Assembly: GCF_001281525.1 (NCBI RefSeq)
Contig: NZ_LGCI01000002.1
Coordinates: forward strand, 124,001 to 188,000
Direction of reading: 5' to 3'
DNA length: 64,000 bases
Source: Lysinibacillus macroides
GTDB taxonomy: Bacteria > Bacillota > Bacilli > Bacillales_A > Planococcaceae
Below, piece by piece: positions 34,457 to 43,653 of the stretch. The position numbers were made by a program, and so were the translations under genes. The notes beneath the pieces are model-generated. The model saw only the letters and a list, made by a program, of their open reading frames with translations. It had not been told where the DNA came from and ran no database searches. Position 1 is the first letter of the stretch. The number at the start of each line of letters is the position of its first letter.

Positions 34457-34676
34457 AATTTATCAACCATCCCTTCATTTTGTGAATGCCCCTTTGTGAA
34501 ATAATAATAGCTTCTAATAAACTGAATACTATTAATATTTCGAATATTATTATATTTTAATTTTATAATTTAATCTATATTTGCCAATAATTTTCTTCTT
34601 TATTTTTATTTTGCTCAACACTATCAGTCATAATTAATGGTAGAGTAAATGGCATTCATCTATTTTATTGACCTAT

Positions 34677-34722
34677 AAAAAAAGGACTGTTGGAAAAGAA
34701 AAATCTTTTCCGACAGTCCTTA
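34677..34722 (-). terminator. Terminator after threonine dehydrogenase
   Basis: AAGGACTGT and ACAGTCCTT with inner GGAAAAGA/TCTTTTCC form an almost unbroken 18-bp stem followed on the minus strand by seven T. It occupies the gap 34457-34791, which otherwise holds no ORF or motif I can support. Confidence 0.85.
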
Positions 34723-34791
34723 TGTTTTTGTAAATATTATCCAAACACTTTCGATACAATAAATATTGCTTCTTTGTTATACCTCCATGCT

Positions 34792-35745
34792 CTATGAAAT
34801 GGCCTTTTTATGCAGTTTAATTTTTAGCTTTTCTAACATATCTGCTGTCATTCTAGCTAAATCATACTCTGTTTTAAAGTTCCATTCTTTTTGAGCTGCT
34901 TCGATATTTAAAGAGTTTGGCCAGCTATCTGCAATGGCTTGACGCACTGGATCAACCTCATATCCCATTGTGAAATGTGGTAAATGCTTTTTAATTTCCG
35001 CCGCAAGTTGCGATGGTTCAAAGCTCATGGCCGTAATATTAAACGCATTGCGATGAACTAGCTTACTGCTATCTGCCTCCATCAAATCTACAATAGCCTG
35101 CAATGCATCTGGCATATACATCATATCCATATACGTGCCTTCTTGAATATAGGATGTATATTTACCTTGTTCAATTGCTTCATAGAAGATTTCTACTGCA
35201 TAATCTGTTGTACCGCCGCCTGGAGGTGTTACATAGGAAATTAATCCAGGGAAACGCACACCGCGTGTATCTACACCAAAACGATTAAAATAGTAGTCAC
35301 ATAATAATTCACCTGCTACCTTATTAACGCCATACATCGTTGTTGGTCGTTGTAAAGTATCCTGCGGTGTATCTTTCTTTGGTGTAGATGGGCCAAATGC
35401 ACCTATTGAGCTTGGTGTAAAAAATTGCATGTTTAGCTCACGTGAAACCTCTAAGGCATTCATTAATCCACCCATATTTAAGTTCCAAGCTAATAATGGA
35501 TTGCGCTCAGCTGTAGCAGATAATAGTGCTGCTAGGTGCATCATTGTATCTGCGCCGAAGTCCTTTGCTAAATCATACATTCTTTGTCCATCTGTCACGT
35601 CCAATACTTCAAACGGTCCCTTTGTATACTCAAGCTTCCGAATATCTGTAGCAAGTACATTGTCCTCTCCATAAATACTACGAAGTTTTTCTATAAGTTC
35701 AGAACCAATTTGACCAAGTGCCCCAGTTACCATAATCTTTTTCAT
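34792..35745 (-). CDS. tdh: L-threonine 3-dehydrogenase, SDR/epimerase type
   Basis: The 317-residue protein has an extended short-chain dehydrogenase fold: [16 protein letters not shown] (NAD loop), [33 protein letters not shown], and [15 protein letters not shown] with the catalytic Tyr and Lys. PTTMYGVNK and [21 protein letters not shown] are typical of the short-chain threonine dehydrogenases that make 2-amino-3-oxobutyrate. The partner glycine C-acetyltransferase is encoded about 20 kb away (55744-56934) instead of alongside. GGAGG is nine bases before the ATG. A perfect palindrome lies in its leader. Confidence 0.88.
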   Translation of the reverse strand: MKKIMVTGALGQIGSELIEKLRSIYGEDNVLATDIRKLEYTKGPFEVLDVTDGQRMYDLAKDFGADTMMHLAALLSATAERNPLLAWNLNMGGLMNALEVSRELNMQFFTPSSIGAFGPSTPKKDTPQDTLQRPTTMYGVNKVAGELLCDYYFNRFGVDTRGVRFPGLISYVTPPGGGTTDYAVEIFYEAIEQGKYTSYIQEGTYMDMMYMPDALQAIVDLMEADSSKLVHRNAFNITAMSFEPSQLAAEIKKHLPHFTMGYEVDPVRQAIADSWPNSLNIEAAQKEWNFKTEYDLARMTADMLEKLKIKLHKKAIS

Positions 35746-35772
35746 TTCTCAAAACCTCCACATATAAACAAA

Positions 35773-35791
35773 TGTACTTTCAGAAAGTACA
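35773..35791 (-). promoter_or_regulatory. Perfect 19-bp palindrome in the tdh leader (operator candidate)
   Basis: TGTACTTTCAGAAAGTACA is symmetric at every position around its central base. It lies about 40-60 bases after the predicted start of tdh transcription and 28 bases before the ATG, so a bound protein could block elongation. Confidence 0.55.
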
Positions 35792-35838
35792 AAAAGATAT
35801 TTATAAACATTGATTTAATAACACTTTCATTGAAAACA

Positions 35839-35867
35839 ATTATAATGTGTTCGTTTTGAAAATACAA
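35839..35867 (-). promoter_or_regulatory. Sigma-A promoter of tdh
   Basis: On the minus strand TTGTAT (35862-35867), 17 bases, TATAAT (35839-35844). The rest of the 35746-36074 gap is AT-rich and apart from the palindrome and the chemoreceptor terminator holds nothing I recognise. Confidence 0.6.
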
Positions 35868-36016
35868 CTATTATATTAATAATATCTATAAAAGGAACAT
35901 ATAATCCCTTACTATTTAGTATATGAGCACTTAAAAATTTTGTGCTACAAAAACAAAAAAATACACTTGTACATCTTAAAAATACAAATATGCATTTTTA
36001 GCAATAAAGTTTGCAT

Positions 36017-36063
36017 GAAAAAAGAAATCTTCTTTGTAGCTCTTTACAAAGAAGATTTCTTTT
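36017..36063 (-). terminator. Terminator after the chemoreceptor gene
   Basis: AAAGAAATCTTCTTTGTA pairs with TACAAAGAAGATTTCTTT except for a short loop; six T follow on the minus strand. Confidence 0.9.
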
Positions 36064-36074
36064 CACATAAGGGT

Positions 36075-37745
36075 TTAGATGGAAAATCGTTTTACTGCTA
36101 TTTGTAATACTTTTGAGACCTTGCGTAGTTCTTTAATATAATTATGGAATTGCTGCTGCGCTGTTAATTGGTCGGCTGTCAATGTAGCCACATGTTTTGT
36201 TGATAACGCATTTGTATTGGATAATGATGTTAGCATTAATGCATCCTCACTAACCGTTTTGGTATGATTAGCAATCTCTTGAACCGTATTAGACACTTCC
36301 ATTATATCAGGCTTTATCGTATGTACTTTTTCTAAAATCTGCGCAAAGCTTGATGCTGTTTGTCCTGTTACGGCCACACCTTTTTCAGTGGCTGCTAACA
36401 CGCCTTTCATCATTTGCACTGCATAATTTGAATCTACATGAATATTTTGTACGATGGTCGTAATCGTTTGTGTAGAATAGACGGTTTGCTCTGCTAGCTT
36501 ACGCACTTCATCTGCTACGATAGCAAAACCTTTTCCATGCTCTCCCGCTCTAGCAGCCTCAATGGATGCATTTAATGCTAATAAATTTGTTTGCGCTGTG
36601 ATTTTTTCAATGACTTCAACCATTTGGTCGATGGACGAGGCTCGCTCCACTAAATTAGATATAGCTGTATTAGATTTTTCAACTGCCCGTTTAATTGCCT
36701 GCATTTGTGTTAAATTCGCCTGTACAATATCCGTGCCACTTTCTGCATCTTGAGCTGTTTTATAGACAAAGCTTTCAACCACTTGAACTTTTTCTAAAAT
36801 AATCTGTACATCATTTAAAACTTCCTCTAAAGAAGCTGTATTGGATGCTAATTTGGTAGTTGAAGCGGCTGTCGCCTCCGAGATCCCTTGAACATCCTTT
36901 GCTATCTTTACTGTTGCTGTAGAGGATTGCTCTGATGATTCCTGTAATCTTCCTGTCATTTTTTCTACTTCATAGGCACTATCTGTTACTGTATGGAGGA
37001 GACGTTTTACCTCTGTTACCATTTGATTGTAAGATAGCACTACCTCCCCCAATTCATCATGGGCAACATAGCTTGCGTTTGCCGTAAAATCGCCCTGCTC
37101 GGCTCGCTTTAACACTGACTTCAATTGACGGGTTGGTATATTCACTGCCTTTGTTGCAATTAAACCAATCATCATTACGAGCAGCACAACAGTTAAGCAC
37201 ACCCCACCTAATAGCCAATACCCAAATTGCACATCCTTTTGATATGTCTGCTGTTGTGTTGTTGCTCGTTGAACTAAATAATTTTGTGTTTCCTCTAATA
37301 ATGAATGGACCTCTTGACTGATTGGTAAAAAAGCTTGCGTATAAAATGACGCTCGTTCATCCTTAGACAGTTGCTGATAGCCTTTCATCAAATTCTCTTG
37401 TTGTACCAGTAAAGATTTATACTTTTTAATCTGATGATTCATTTTTTTATCGATTTCTTGGCTTTCTAAATGCGCTAAAGGCTGCTCCATATTTTTTAAA
37501 ATACCTGTCATTTCTCCATAAGCTCCCTGCGAATCGACCATCCAATCTAATTGACGCTGTGACTCTTCTAGTTCATTAAGCCCTCCGATTGGCACAAGAC
37601 CCTGTGTGTAACTTTCACTTGCATGCCACGACATTTTCCTTAAATAATCAATACTGAATATCCCAATCAAAATATTCGACAACACACAAACAATCATAAG
37701 CATCAATAATTTGTCCTTTACCTTTATAAAACGAAACAAATTCAT
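36075..37745 (-). CDS. Methyl-accepting chemotaxis protein
   Basis: The 556-residue receptor starts MNLFRFIKVKDKLLMLMIVCV with AAGGAG ten bases upstream (the frame to 37832 is rejected). It has a first membrane helix (about residues 10-32), an extracellular four-helix-bundle sensor (to about 180), a second helix (about 181-203), a HAMP domain (NIPTRQLKSVLKRAEQGDFT) and a cytoplasmic signalling domain whose hairpin tip EAARAGEHGKGFAIVADEVRKLAEQ contacts CheA and CheW. The ligand is unknown. No other chemotaxis genes lie nearby. Confidence 0.9.
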   Translation of the reverse strand: MNLFRFIKVKDKLLMLMIVCVLSNILIGIFSIDYLRKMSWHASESYTQGLVPIGGLNELEESQRQLDWMVDSQGAYGEMTGILKNMEQPLAHLESQEIDKKMNHQIKKYKSLLVQQENLMKGYQQLSKDERASFYTQAFLPISQEVHSLLEETQNYLVQRATTQQQTYQKDVQFGYWLLGGVCLTVVLLVMMIGLIATKAVNIPTRQLKSVLKRAEQGDFTANASYVAHDELGEVVLSYNQMVTEVKRLLHTVTDSAYEVEKMTGRLQESSEQSSTATVKIAKDVQGISEATAASTTKLASNTASLEEVLNDVQIILEKVQVVESFVYKTAQDAESGTDIVQANLTQMQAIKRAVEKSNTAISNLVERASSIDQMVEVIEKITAQTNLLALNASIEAARAGEHGKGFAIVADEVRKLAEQTVYSTQTITTIVQNIHVDSNYAVQMMKGVLAATEKGVAVTGQTASSFAQILEKVHTIKPDIMEVSNTVQEIANHTKTVSEDALMLTSLSNTNALSTKHVATLTADQLTAQQQFHNYIKELRKVSKVLQIAVKRFSI

Positions 37746-37973
37746 GATTTCTTGGCTCCTTCTCCAACTCTCAACACTAATCATAGTCCGAAGATATAAA
37801 GCCAGTGTTATATTTTTGTAAAGATTGCACAAAGAATTAAGAATTTATACCCAACGTCTCATTTCATATAGGTCATTTACTCCAAATAATAATTATCTCA
37901 AGCAATGCCATATTTTTTATTTTATTGGTATTCAGCTACTACTATTTGCAACCTTCCATACATTGCCCCCGTT

Positions 37974-37988
37974 TATACTATTAGTATA
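37974..37988. promoter_or_regulatory. 15-bp palindrome upstream of the RodA-like gene
   Basis: TATACTATTAGTATA is a perfect palindrome around its central T and overlaps a TATACT that could serve as a -10 element. It lies directly before the ribosome site, so it may be an operator; chance in AT-rich DNA is possible. Confidence 0.3.
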
Positions 37989-38005
37989 TATAGGGGGTGT
38001 TACAT

Positions 38006-39181
38006 TTGACGCAATTTAAAAGGTTGGATGGGAGTTTAATTGCGGCGCTTCTTTTCCTTGGCAGTATCAGTTGCCTTTTTGTCTATTCAAGCAGTACCAA
38101 TTTTGAGCAATACGCAAGCTCTTTTATTATCAAGCAATTTATATTTTATGGCATTGGATTTGCCATGCTGTTTGGCATATCCTTACTCGATATTGAACAG
38201 TTAAAGAAGATTGGCTGGCCATTTTATGGATTGATGGTCGCGCTCACTGCTGGGCTAATTATTGCCCCTGAAAGTATAGCCCGGACGATTAATCAGGCTA
38301 AATCATGGTATCAAATACCGTTTTTAGGGTCATTCCAGCCATCAGAATTTTTAAAATTTGCTTTTTTAATTGTCGTTAGTAAGGTGATTATTGCCCATCA
38401 AGAGAAAAACACACGCCCCTCCTATCTAGCAGATCTATGGCTACTAGTAAAAATTGGATTCATTGTCCTGCCACCTACACTTCTTGTTTATAGACAGCCT
38501 GACACCGGAATGGTCATGCTCTATATGGCGATGATTTTACCGATGATTTTCTTCTCAGGTATTCAACGGAAGCTCCTTGCTATTTTTACGGCTGTTCCTG
38601 TAGTGATGATCAGTACAGTTGTTGTACTTTATGTACGATTTAATGAATTTTTTACGGAGAAAATTTTAGGAGCCTTATCTGGACATCAGGTTTCTCGTAT
38701 TTATGGTTGGCTACAGCCTTATGAATATACAGATTCCTCATTCCAAGTACGGCAAGGCTTTTTAGCGATAGGGTCTGGAGAAATAGCTGGGAAGGGCTAC
38801 TTAAATAACAATGTCTATGTCCCTGAAAAGCATACAGATTTTATTTTTTCAGCGATTGCAGAGGAATTTGGCTTTATTGGCGGCGCAATTGTTATTATTC
38901 TTTTATTTTTTGTAATCTATCGGATTGTGTTAATTACGGTCGAGGCAAGAGATCCATTTATGACGCTAATGGGAGCTGGTATTTCAAGTTTATTGGCCTT
39001 CCAAATTACGCAAAATATTGGTATGACGATCGGCCTTTTACCTGTGACAGGTGTAACATTACCATTTTTAAGCTATGGTGGAAGCTCACTGTTATCAAAC
39101 TTTATGCTTATTGGCATCGTGATGATTATTCATCAATCTTATAAAGGCTATATGTTTAAGAATTTAGGAGATGACAAGTAA
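38006..39181 (+). CDS. RodA/FtsW/SpoVE-family peptidoglycan polymerase
   Basis: SEDS proteins polymerise lipid II into glycan strands in the membrane. The 391-residue product has about ten helices and the family motifs QPSEFLKFAFLI, PEKHTDFIFSAIAEEFGFIG (with the essential Asp) and GVTLPFLSYGGSSLLSNF. It is closest to RodA-like paralogues scattered in Bacillus genomes, so elongation or sporulation roles are both possible. The start is a TTG seven bases from AGGGGGT; a GTG at 37997 would overlap that ribosome site. A 28-codon ORF follows at once. Confidence 0.88.
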   Translation: MTQFKRLDGSLIAALLFLGSISCLFVYSSSTNFEQYASSFIIKQFIFYGIGFAMLFGISLLDIEQLKKIGWPFYGLMVALTAGLIIAPESIARTINQAKSWYQIPFLGSFQPSEFLKFAFLIVVSKVIIAHQEKNTRPSYLADLWLLVKIGFIVLPPTLLVYRQPDTGMVMLYMAMILPMIFFSGIQRKLLAIFTAVPVVMISTVVVLYVRFNEFFTEKILGALSGHQVSRIYGWLQPYEYTDSSFQVRQGFLAIGSGEIAGKGYLNNNVYVPEKHTDFIFSAIAEEFGFIGGAIVIILLFFVIYRIVLITVEARDPFMTLMGAGISSLLAFQITQNIGMTIGLLPVTGVTLPFLSYGGSSLLSNFMLIGIVMIIHQSYKGYMFKNLGDDK

Positions 39182-39268
39182 ATGAACACAAGAATTCGAT
39201 TACTGCTATTATTAGCAGGTGGTGGTTTGCTACTATTAATTCTTCGTCTTGCCTTTCTTATGCTGTAA
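39182..39268 (+). CDS. Possible 28-residue hydrophobic microprotein after the RodA-like gene
   Basis: An ATG directly after the RodA-like stop opens 28 codons encoding MNTRIRLLLLLAGGG and then an unbroken hydrophobic stretch ending FLML. AGGAG lies 11 bases upstream, inside the preceding gene, and the terminator follows the stop by a few bases, so it would be co-transcribed. Leu-rich single-span microproteins can modulate larger membrane proteins, but this one is unrecognised and might not be translated. Confidence 0.35.
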   Translation: MNTRIRLLLLLAGGGLLLLILRLAFLML

Positions 39269-39275
39269 TACAAAA

Positions 39276-39313
39276 AGGTTTCTTAAGTGATGAACCTAAG
39301 AAACCTCGCCTTT
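39276..39313 (+). terminator. Terminator after the RodA-like operon
   Basis: AGGTTTCTTA pairs with TAAGAAACCT, and TTTT follows after a few bases. Confidence 0.75.
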
Positions 39314-39333
39314 TAACCAAACCCTACATTCTA

Positions 39334-40743
39334 TTATTCAAAATCTAACTCTTTTTTAGGAAGAATAGGGCTAGACTCCTCTACTGGCTTCACTAATTTT
39401 TTCCGCTGTGTCACTAAATAGAAAAACATAACAACAGCAACAACAACACATGTAAATAAAATTTGCGAGCGCATGGAATCAATAAAGAACATTGCAATTA
39501 ATAATGCAGTTGTAGCTAGTATTGTGAAATACGTTAAATAAGGGAACAACCACATTTTCACCTTTAACAGTTCAGGATTTTCCTTTTCAATTTTTCGTCG
39601 CATTTTTAATTGTGAAAAAGCAATAATTAAGTAAAGAATTAATGTAATCGCACTACAAGAGCTTAGTAAAAACATAAATACTTTATCTGGTGATACATAA
39701 TTCATAATAACGGCAATATAGGAGAAAAATGTTGCTGCTAATATGGCATTCACAGGTGCACCATTTTTATTTAATTTCAAAAATGCTTTTGGTGCTTCCC
39801 CTTTCTCTGCTAGAGAAAAGACCATACGTGATGTTGCATAAAGCGCTGAGTTTAAGCATGATAACACAGCTGTTAAAACAACAAAATTCATAATTTGTGC
39901 CGCAGCAGGAATGCCAATATAATCTAATACCGCTACATAAGGGCTTGTTAAAATATCTGAAGAATGCCAAGGTAATAATGTTACAACAACAGCGATAGAA
40001 CCTACATAGAAAATTAAAATACGCCAAGTAATAGAGTTTGTAGCCTTGGTAACAGCTGCTAAAGGCTCATCTGATTCACCAGCAGCAATCGCTACAATTT
40101 CTGTTCCCATAAAGGAAAAAATAACAATAACAACACCCATTAAAACAGCGCCAAAGCCATTTGGTAAAAATCCACCTTGTCCAACTAAATTCGTCATACC
40201 AACAGCACTAAAATTCGGGGCAATCCCCAAAATAATAAATGCGCCAAGACCTAAGAAGATGATAATACTTGCAACTTTAATAAGAGAGAACCAATACTCA
40301 AATTCACCAAAAGCTTTTACAGAAAGAACATTTGTTAACGTCAATGCCACTGTCAATATCATGCTTAATAGCCATAAAGGAACACCGTCATACCAATATT
40401 GAATAATGGCTGCCGCTGCGGTTGCCTCTAATGCAATGGCAACAACCCAGAAAAACCAATACAACCAGCCGATCATAAAGCCTGCCCATGGACCAATAGC
40501 TTCATGTGCATAATGGGCAAACGATCCACTTGTCGGATTAACAGCCGCCATCTCACCTAGCATACGCATTACTAAAATAACAATAAATCCTGCAAAGACA
40601 TACGATAAAATTGCGCCTGGACCAGCCAAGTTAATAACTGAGCCACTTCCCATAAATAGCCCAGCACCGATAACCCCGGCAATGGCAATCATTGTCATAT
40701 GCCGTTTCTTTAATCCTCTTTTTAAATGCGTTTGTTGCTCCAT
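39334..40743 (-). CDS. gabP: GabP-like amino-acid permease (APC superfamily)
   Basis: The 469-residue transporter has about 12 helices. It opens with the AAT-family block LKKRHMTMIAIAGVIGAGLFMGSGSVI and contains NPTSGSFAHYAHEAIGPWAGFMIGWLYW and FSFMGTEIVAIAAGESDEP. The length equals that of Bacillus GABA permease GabP, and adjacent genes for omega-amino-acid breakdown suggest GABA or beta-alanine as substrate; related permeases for other amino acids cannot be excluded. GAGGTG lies seven bases before the ATG. A cre-like site lies just upstream. It is separated from the operon above by a terminator. Confidence 0.78.
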   Translation of the reverse strand: MEQQTHLKRGLKKRHMTMIAIAGVIGAGLFMGSGSVINLAGPGAILSYVFAGFIVILVMRMLGEMAAVNPTSGSFAHYAHEAIGPWAGFMIGWLYWFFWVVAIALEATAAAAIIQYWYDGVPLWLLSMILTVALTLTNVLSVKAFGEFEYWFSLIKVASIIIFLGLGAFIILGIAPNFSAVGMTNLVGQGGFLPNGFGAVLMGVVIVIFSFMGTEIVAIAAGESDEPLAAVTKATNSITWRILIFYVGSIAVVVTLLPWHSSDILTSPYVAVLDYIGIPAAAQIMNFVVLTAVLSCLNSALYATSRMVFSLAEKGEAPKAFLKLNKNGAPVNAILAATFFSYIAVIMNYVSPDKVFMFLLSSCSAITLILYLIIAFSQLKMRRKIEKENPELLKVKMWLFPYLTYFTILATTALLIAMFFIDSMRSQILFTCVVVAVVMFFYLVTQRKKLVKPVEESSPILPKKELDFE

Positions 40744-40767
40744 ACTTTCACCTCTTCTTCAAGATTG

Positions 40768-40781
40768 TGTAATCGCTTACA
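40768..40781 (-). promoter_or_regulatory. cre-like site (CcpA) upstream of gabP
   Basis: On the minus strand TGTAAGCGATTACA fits the cre consensus at all defined positions and is almost palindromic. It lies 25-40 bases before the gabP ATG, where CcpA binding would repress in the presence of good carbon sources. Confidence 0.55.
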
Positions 40782-40937
40782 TAAAATCTTACATGTTCTT
40801 ATATGGTTACGTAATAGACAAAATATAAAATGTTAGACACTTGTTTCACACAAAATGTAAAATAGCATATTTTCGCTTATACAAGTAAAAACAACACATT
40901 AAACATAAATATTATTCATTATCTTGTCGAATCCAAA

Positions 40938-40977
40938 AGAAAAACTACGCAGAAAAATGACATTTTCTGCGTAGTTC
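40938..40977 (-). terminator. Terminator of the aminotransferase-ald-mmsA operon
   Basis: AAAACTACGCAGAAAA pairs with TTTTCTGCGTAGTT; on the minus strand the stem runs into TTTTTC. Confidence 0.85.
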
Positions 40978-40989
40978 TATTTTAATATA

Positions 40990-42510
40990 TTAAGAATTGT
41001 TGCTTGGGAACGCAAATGTTGATCCCGTATTTTCAGCAGGTGATAACCAGCGCTCTGAAATCGTCTTTGTTTTTGTAAAGAAACGCGCTTGGTCTGGACC
41101 AAACATATGCCCTTCACCGAAACGCGAGCCTTTAAAGCCAGCAAAATTATAGTAGCCAACTGGAATTGGGATTGGGACATTGACACCCACCATCCCTACG
41201 TCAATTTCTGTTGTAAACTTACGAGATGCAAGACCGTCATTTGTAAAGATTGTTACACCGTTCGCTAATTCATGACTGTTGATTAAGGTAATAGCTTCTT
41301 CTAATGAATTGACACGTACAACATTACGCACAGGGCCGAAAACTTCCTGCTCATAAATTTCCATCCCTGGCTTCACATGGTCTAGCAATGTTGGTGCAAG
41401 GAAGAAGCCGTTTGATTTTTTCGTAATCTCCGCTTCACGACCGTCACAGACAACAACAGCCCCTTCTTGCTCACCACGATTAATGGCAGCCAGCACTTGC
41501 TCCTTTGATTGCTGTGAAATTACAGGACCAAAGTCTGTTTCAGGATTTGTATACACACCTACTTTTAAAGCATCAATTTTTTGCTTTAAAATTGCTACGA
41601 TGCGCTCTGCTGTATCTTCGCCAACAGCAATTAGCGTAGAAATCGCCATACAGCGCTGTGATGCTGCCCCATATGCCGCACCAATAAAGGCACTTGCTAC
41701 TTGTTCTAAGTCAGCATCTGGCATTACGACCATATTATTTTTACCACCACCAAGCGCTGTGACACGCTTGCCGTATTTCGCTCCTGTTTCATAAATATAT
41801 TTTGCTACAGGTGTAGAGCCTACAAAGGAAATTGCTTGAACAGCAGGGTTCTCTAACAGCTCATTAACCGCATCCTTATCGCCATTCACAACCGTCCAAA
41901 TACCATCTGGTAAGCCTGCTTGCTTCCAAAGCTCACTGACAAATAGAGCTGTCATCGGTACCTTTTCTGATGCTTTTAAAATGACTGCATTGCCGACTGC
42001 AACAGCCATACTTGTTTGTGCAAGAGGCACCATAATCGGGAAGTTAAATGGTGAAATAGCTGCCACAACGCCTAGTGGATATTTTGCGGAATAAGCATTA
42101 ATGCCACCACCAACATTAACAGAGTATTCACCCTTCACTAAATGCGGAGCGCCAATAGCAAGATCCACTGATTCCAAACCACGTGTAACCTCTCCCTTTG
42201 CATCCTCTACTGTTTTACCGCTCTCTGTGCAAATAATATCAATTAATTTCTCTTTGTTTTCCTCAAGTAAGTTTCGGAATTGTAGGACGATTTGCGCTCG
42301 TCTTGCTACTGATAAATCACGCCAAGCAGGAAAAGCTGCCTGTGCTGTCGCAATGGCATGTTGAGTTTCCTCTTTTGTTGCTAAAGGTACTTTCGCAATC
42401 ACTTCACCTGTTGATGGATTATAAACATCTCCAAAGCGACCACTTGTACCCGCTACTGCCTTACCGTTAATAAAATGTGTCAATTCTTTCACTGAAACTA
42501 ATTTTGTCAT
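40990..42510 (-). CDS. mmsA: Methylmalonate/malonate-semialdehyde dehydrogenase (CoA-acylating)
   Basis: The 506-residue NAD-dependent enzyme belongs to the CoA-acylating aldehyde dehydrogenases. Malonate semialdehyde gives acetyl-CoA plus CO2; the methyl analogue gives propionyl-CoA. Motifs include AISPFNFPIMVPLAQTSMAVAVGNAVILKASEKVP, ALGGGKNNMVVMPDAD, AYGAASQRCMAIS with the catalytic Cys, and IDVGMVGVNVPIPIPVGYYNFAGFKGSRFG, which separates MmsA/IolA from ordinary aldehyde dehydrogenases. AGGAGG lies eight bases before the ATG and the gap to ald is 13 bases. Operon context with an omega-aminotransferase points to beta-alanine breakdown. Confidence 0.9.
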   Translation of the reverse strand: MTKLVSVKELTHFINGKAVAGTSGRFGDVYNPSTGEVIAKVPLATKEETQHAIATAQAAFPAWRDLSVARRAQIVLQFRNLLEENKEKLIDIICTESGKTVEDAKGEVTRGLESVDLAIGAPHLVKGEYSVNVGGGINAYSAKYPLGVVAAISPFNFPIMVPLAQTSMAVAVGNAVILKASEKVPMTALFVSELWKQAGLPDGIWTVVNGDKDAVNELLENPAVQAISFVGSTPVAKYIYETGAKYGKRVTALGGGKNNMVVMPDADLEQVASAFIGAAYGAASQRCMAISTLIAVGEDTAERIVAILKQKIDALKVGVYTNPETDFGPVISQQSKEQVLAAINRGEQEGAVVVCDGREAEITKKSNGFFLAPTLLDHVKPGMEIYEQEVFGPVRNVVRVNSLEEAITLINSHELANGVTIFTNDGLASRKFTTEIDVGMVGVNVPIPIPVGYYNFAGFKGSRFGEGHMFGPDQARFFTKTKTISERWLSPAENTGSTFAFPSNNS

Positions 42511-42523
42511 TGTGGAACTCCTC

Positions 42524-43642
42524 CTAAACTGTTACAAGTGTTTGTAATGGGTTATAAGGCAAGTTATGCGCAATGGCTACTTGCTCATAAACAATTTGAC
42601 CTTGATAGACATTCAAGCCTAGCGCCAATGGCTTATTCTGTGCAATAGCCACCTCAACGCCTACATTGGCAAGCAATAATGCATATGGAATTGTATTATT
42701 AGTTAAGGCAATTGTAGATGTGCGTGGAACAGCTCCAGGCATATTACCAACTGCGTAATGAACAACACCATGCTTCACATAAATCGGGTCTTCATGGGTT
42801 GTCACACGATCTGAGGATTCAAAAATACCACCTTGATCAATCGCCACATCCACCAATACTGAACCTGACTGCATTGCCTGAACCATTGCCTCTGTTACTA
42901 GCTTCGGTGCTTTTGCTCCTGGGATTAATACCGCCCCAACCACTAAATCTGCCTCTGCTACTGCTTTCGCAATGTTAAATGGATTTGAAATCAATGTTTG
43001 AATACTGCGACCAAACTGTGCTTCGAGCTGGCGAAGGCGAACAGGATTAATATCTAAAATGGTTACTTGTGCTCCCATACCAATAGCAATTTGTGCTGCA
43101 TTTTCCCCAGCCATACCACCACCAATAATCGCGACTTTCCCACGTTCAACGCCGGAAACACCACCCAATAAAATACCTTTACCGCCATTAATTTTTTCTA
43201 AATACTGTGCACCAATCTGTGTAGCCATACGCCCTGCCACCTCACTCATCGGTGATAGCAGCGGTAATGAACGATCTGGTAATTGTACTGTTTCATAGGC
43301 AATTGCTGTAACGTTTTTTTCAATTAGCGCCTTTGTTAATACTTCGTCTGCTGCTAAATGCAAATAAGTGAATAGAATAAGACCGTCACGGAAAAATTGG
43401 TATTCTGATACAATTGGCTCTTTTACCTTTAATACCATATCAACATCCCATGCCTCACGTGCAGTAGAAACAATGGTAGCACCTGCTTCTGTATATAACT
43501 CATCCGTAAAGCTAGAGCCAGCTCCTGCATTTGTTTCAATGATCACTTCATGTCCAGCCGTTACAAGTGATACCACCCCTGCTGGAGTAATTGCGACACG
43601 ATTTTCTAATACTTTAATCTCTTTTGGAATACCAATACGCAT
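42524..43642 (-). CDS. ald: Alanine dehydrogenase
   Basis: Ald interconverts alanine and pyruvate plus ammonia with NAD. The 372-residue protein starts [23 protein letters not shown] and shows [58 protein letters not shown] (NAD loop), and [29 protein letters not shown] lies seven bases before the ATG. It lies between an omega-aminotransferase and MmsA, where it can return the alanine made by the transaminase to pyruvate, the amino acceptor. Confidence 0.93.
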   Translation of the reverse strand: MRIGIPKEIKVLENRVAITPAGVVSLVTAGHEVIIETNAGAGSSFTDELYTEAGATIVSTAREAWDVDMVLKVKEPIVSEYQFFRDGLILFTYLHLAADEVLTKALIEKNVTAIAYETVQLPDRSLPLLSPMSEVAGRMATQIGAQYLEKINGGKGILLGGVSGVERGKVAIIGGGMAGENAAQIAIGMGAQVTILDINPVRLRQLEAQFGRSIQTLISNPFNIAKAVAEADLVVGAVLIPGAKAPKLVTEAMVQAMQSGSVLVDVAIDQGGIFESSDRVTTHEDPIYVKHGVVHYAVGNMPGAVPRTSTIALTNNTIPYALLLANVGVEVAIAQNKPLALGLNVYQGQIVYEQVAIAHNLPYNPLQTLVTV

Positions 43643-43653
43643 GTTCTTTCCTC

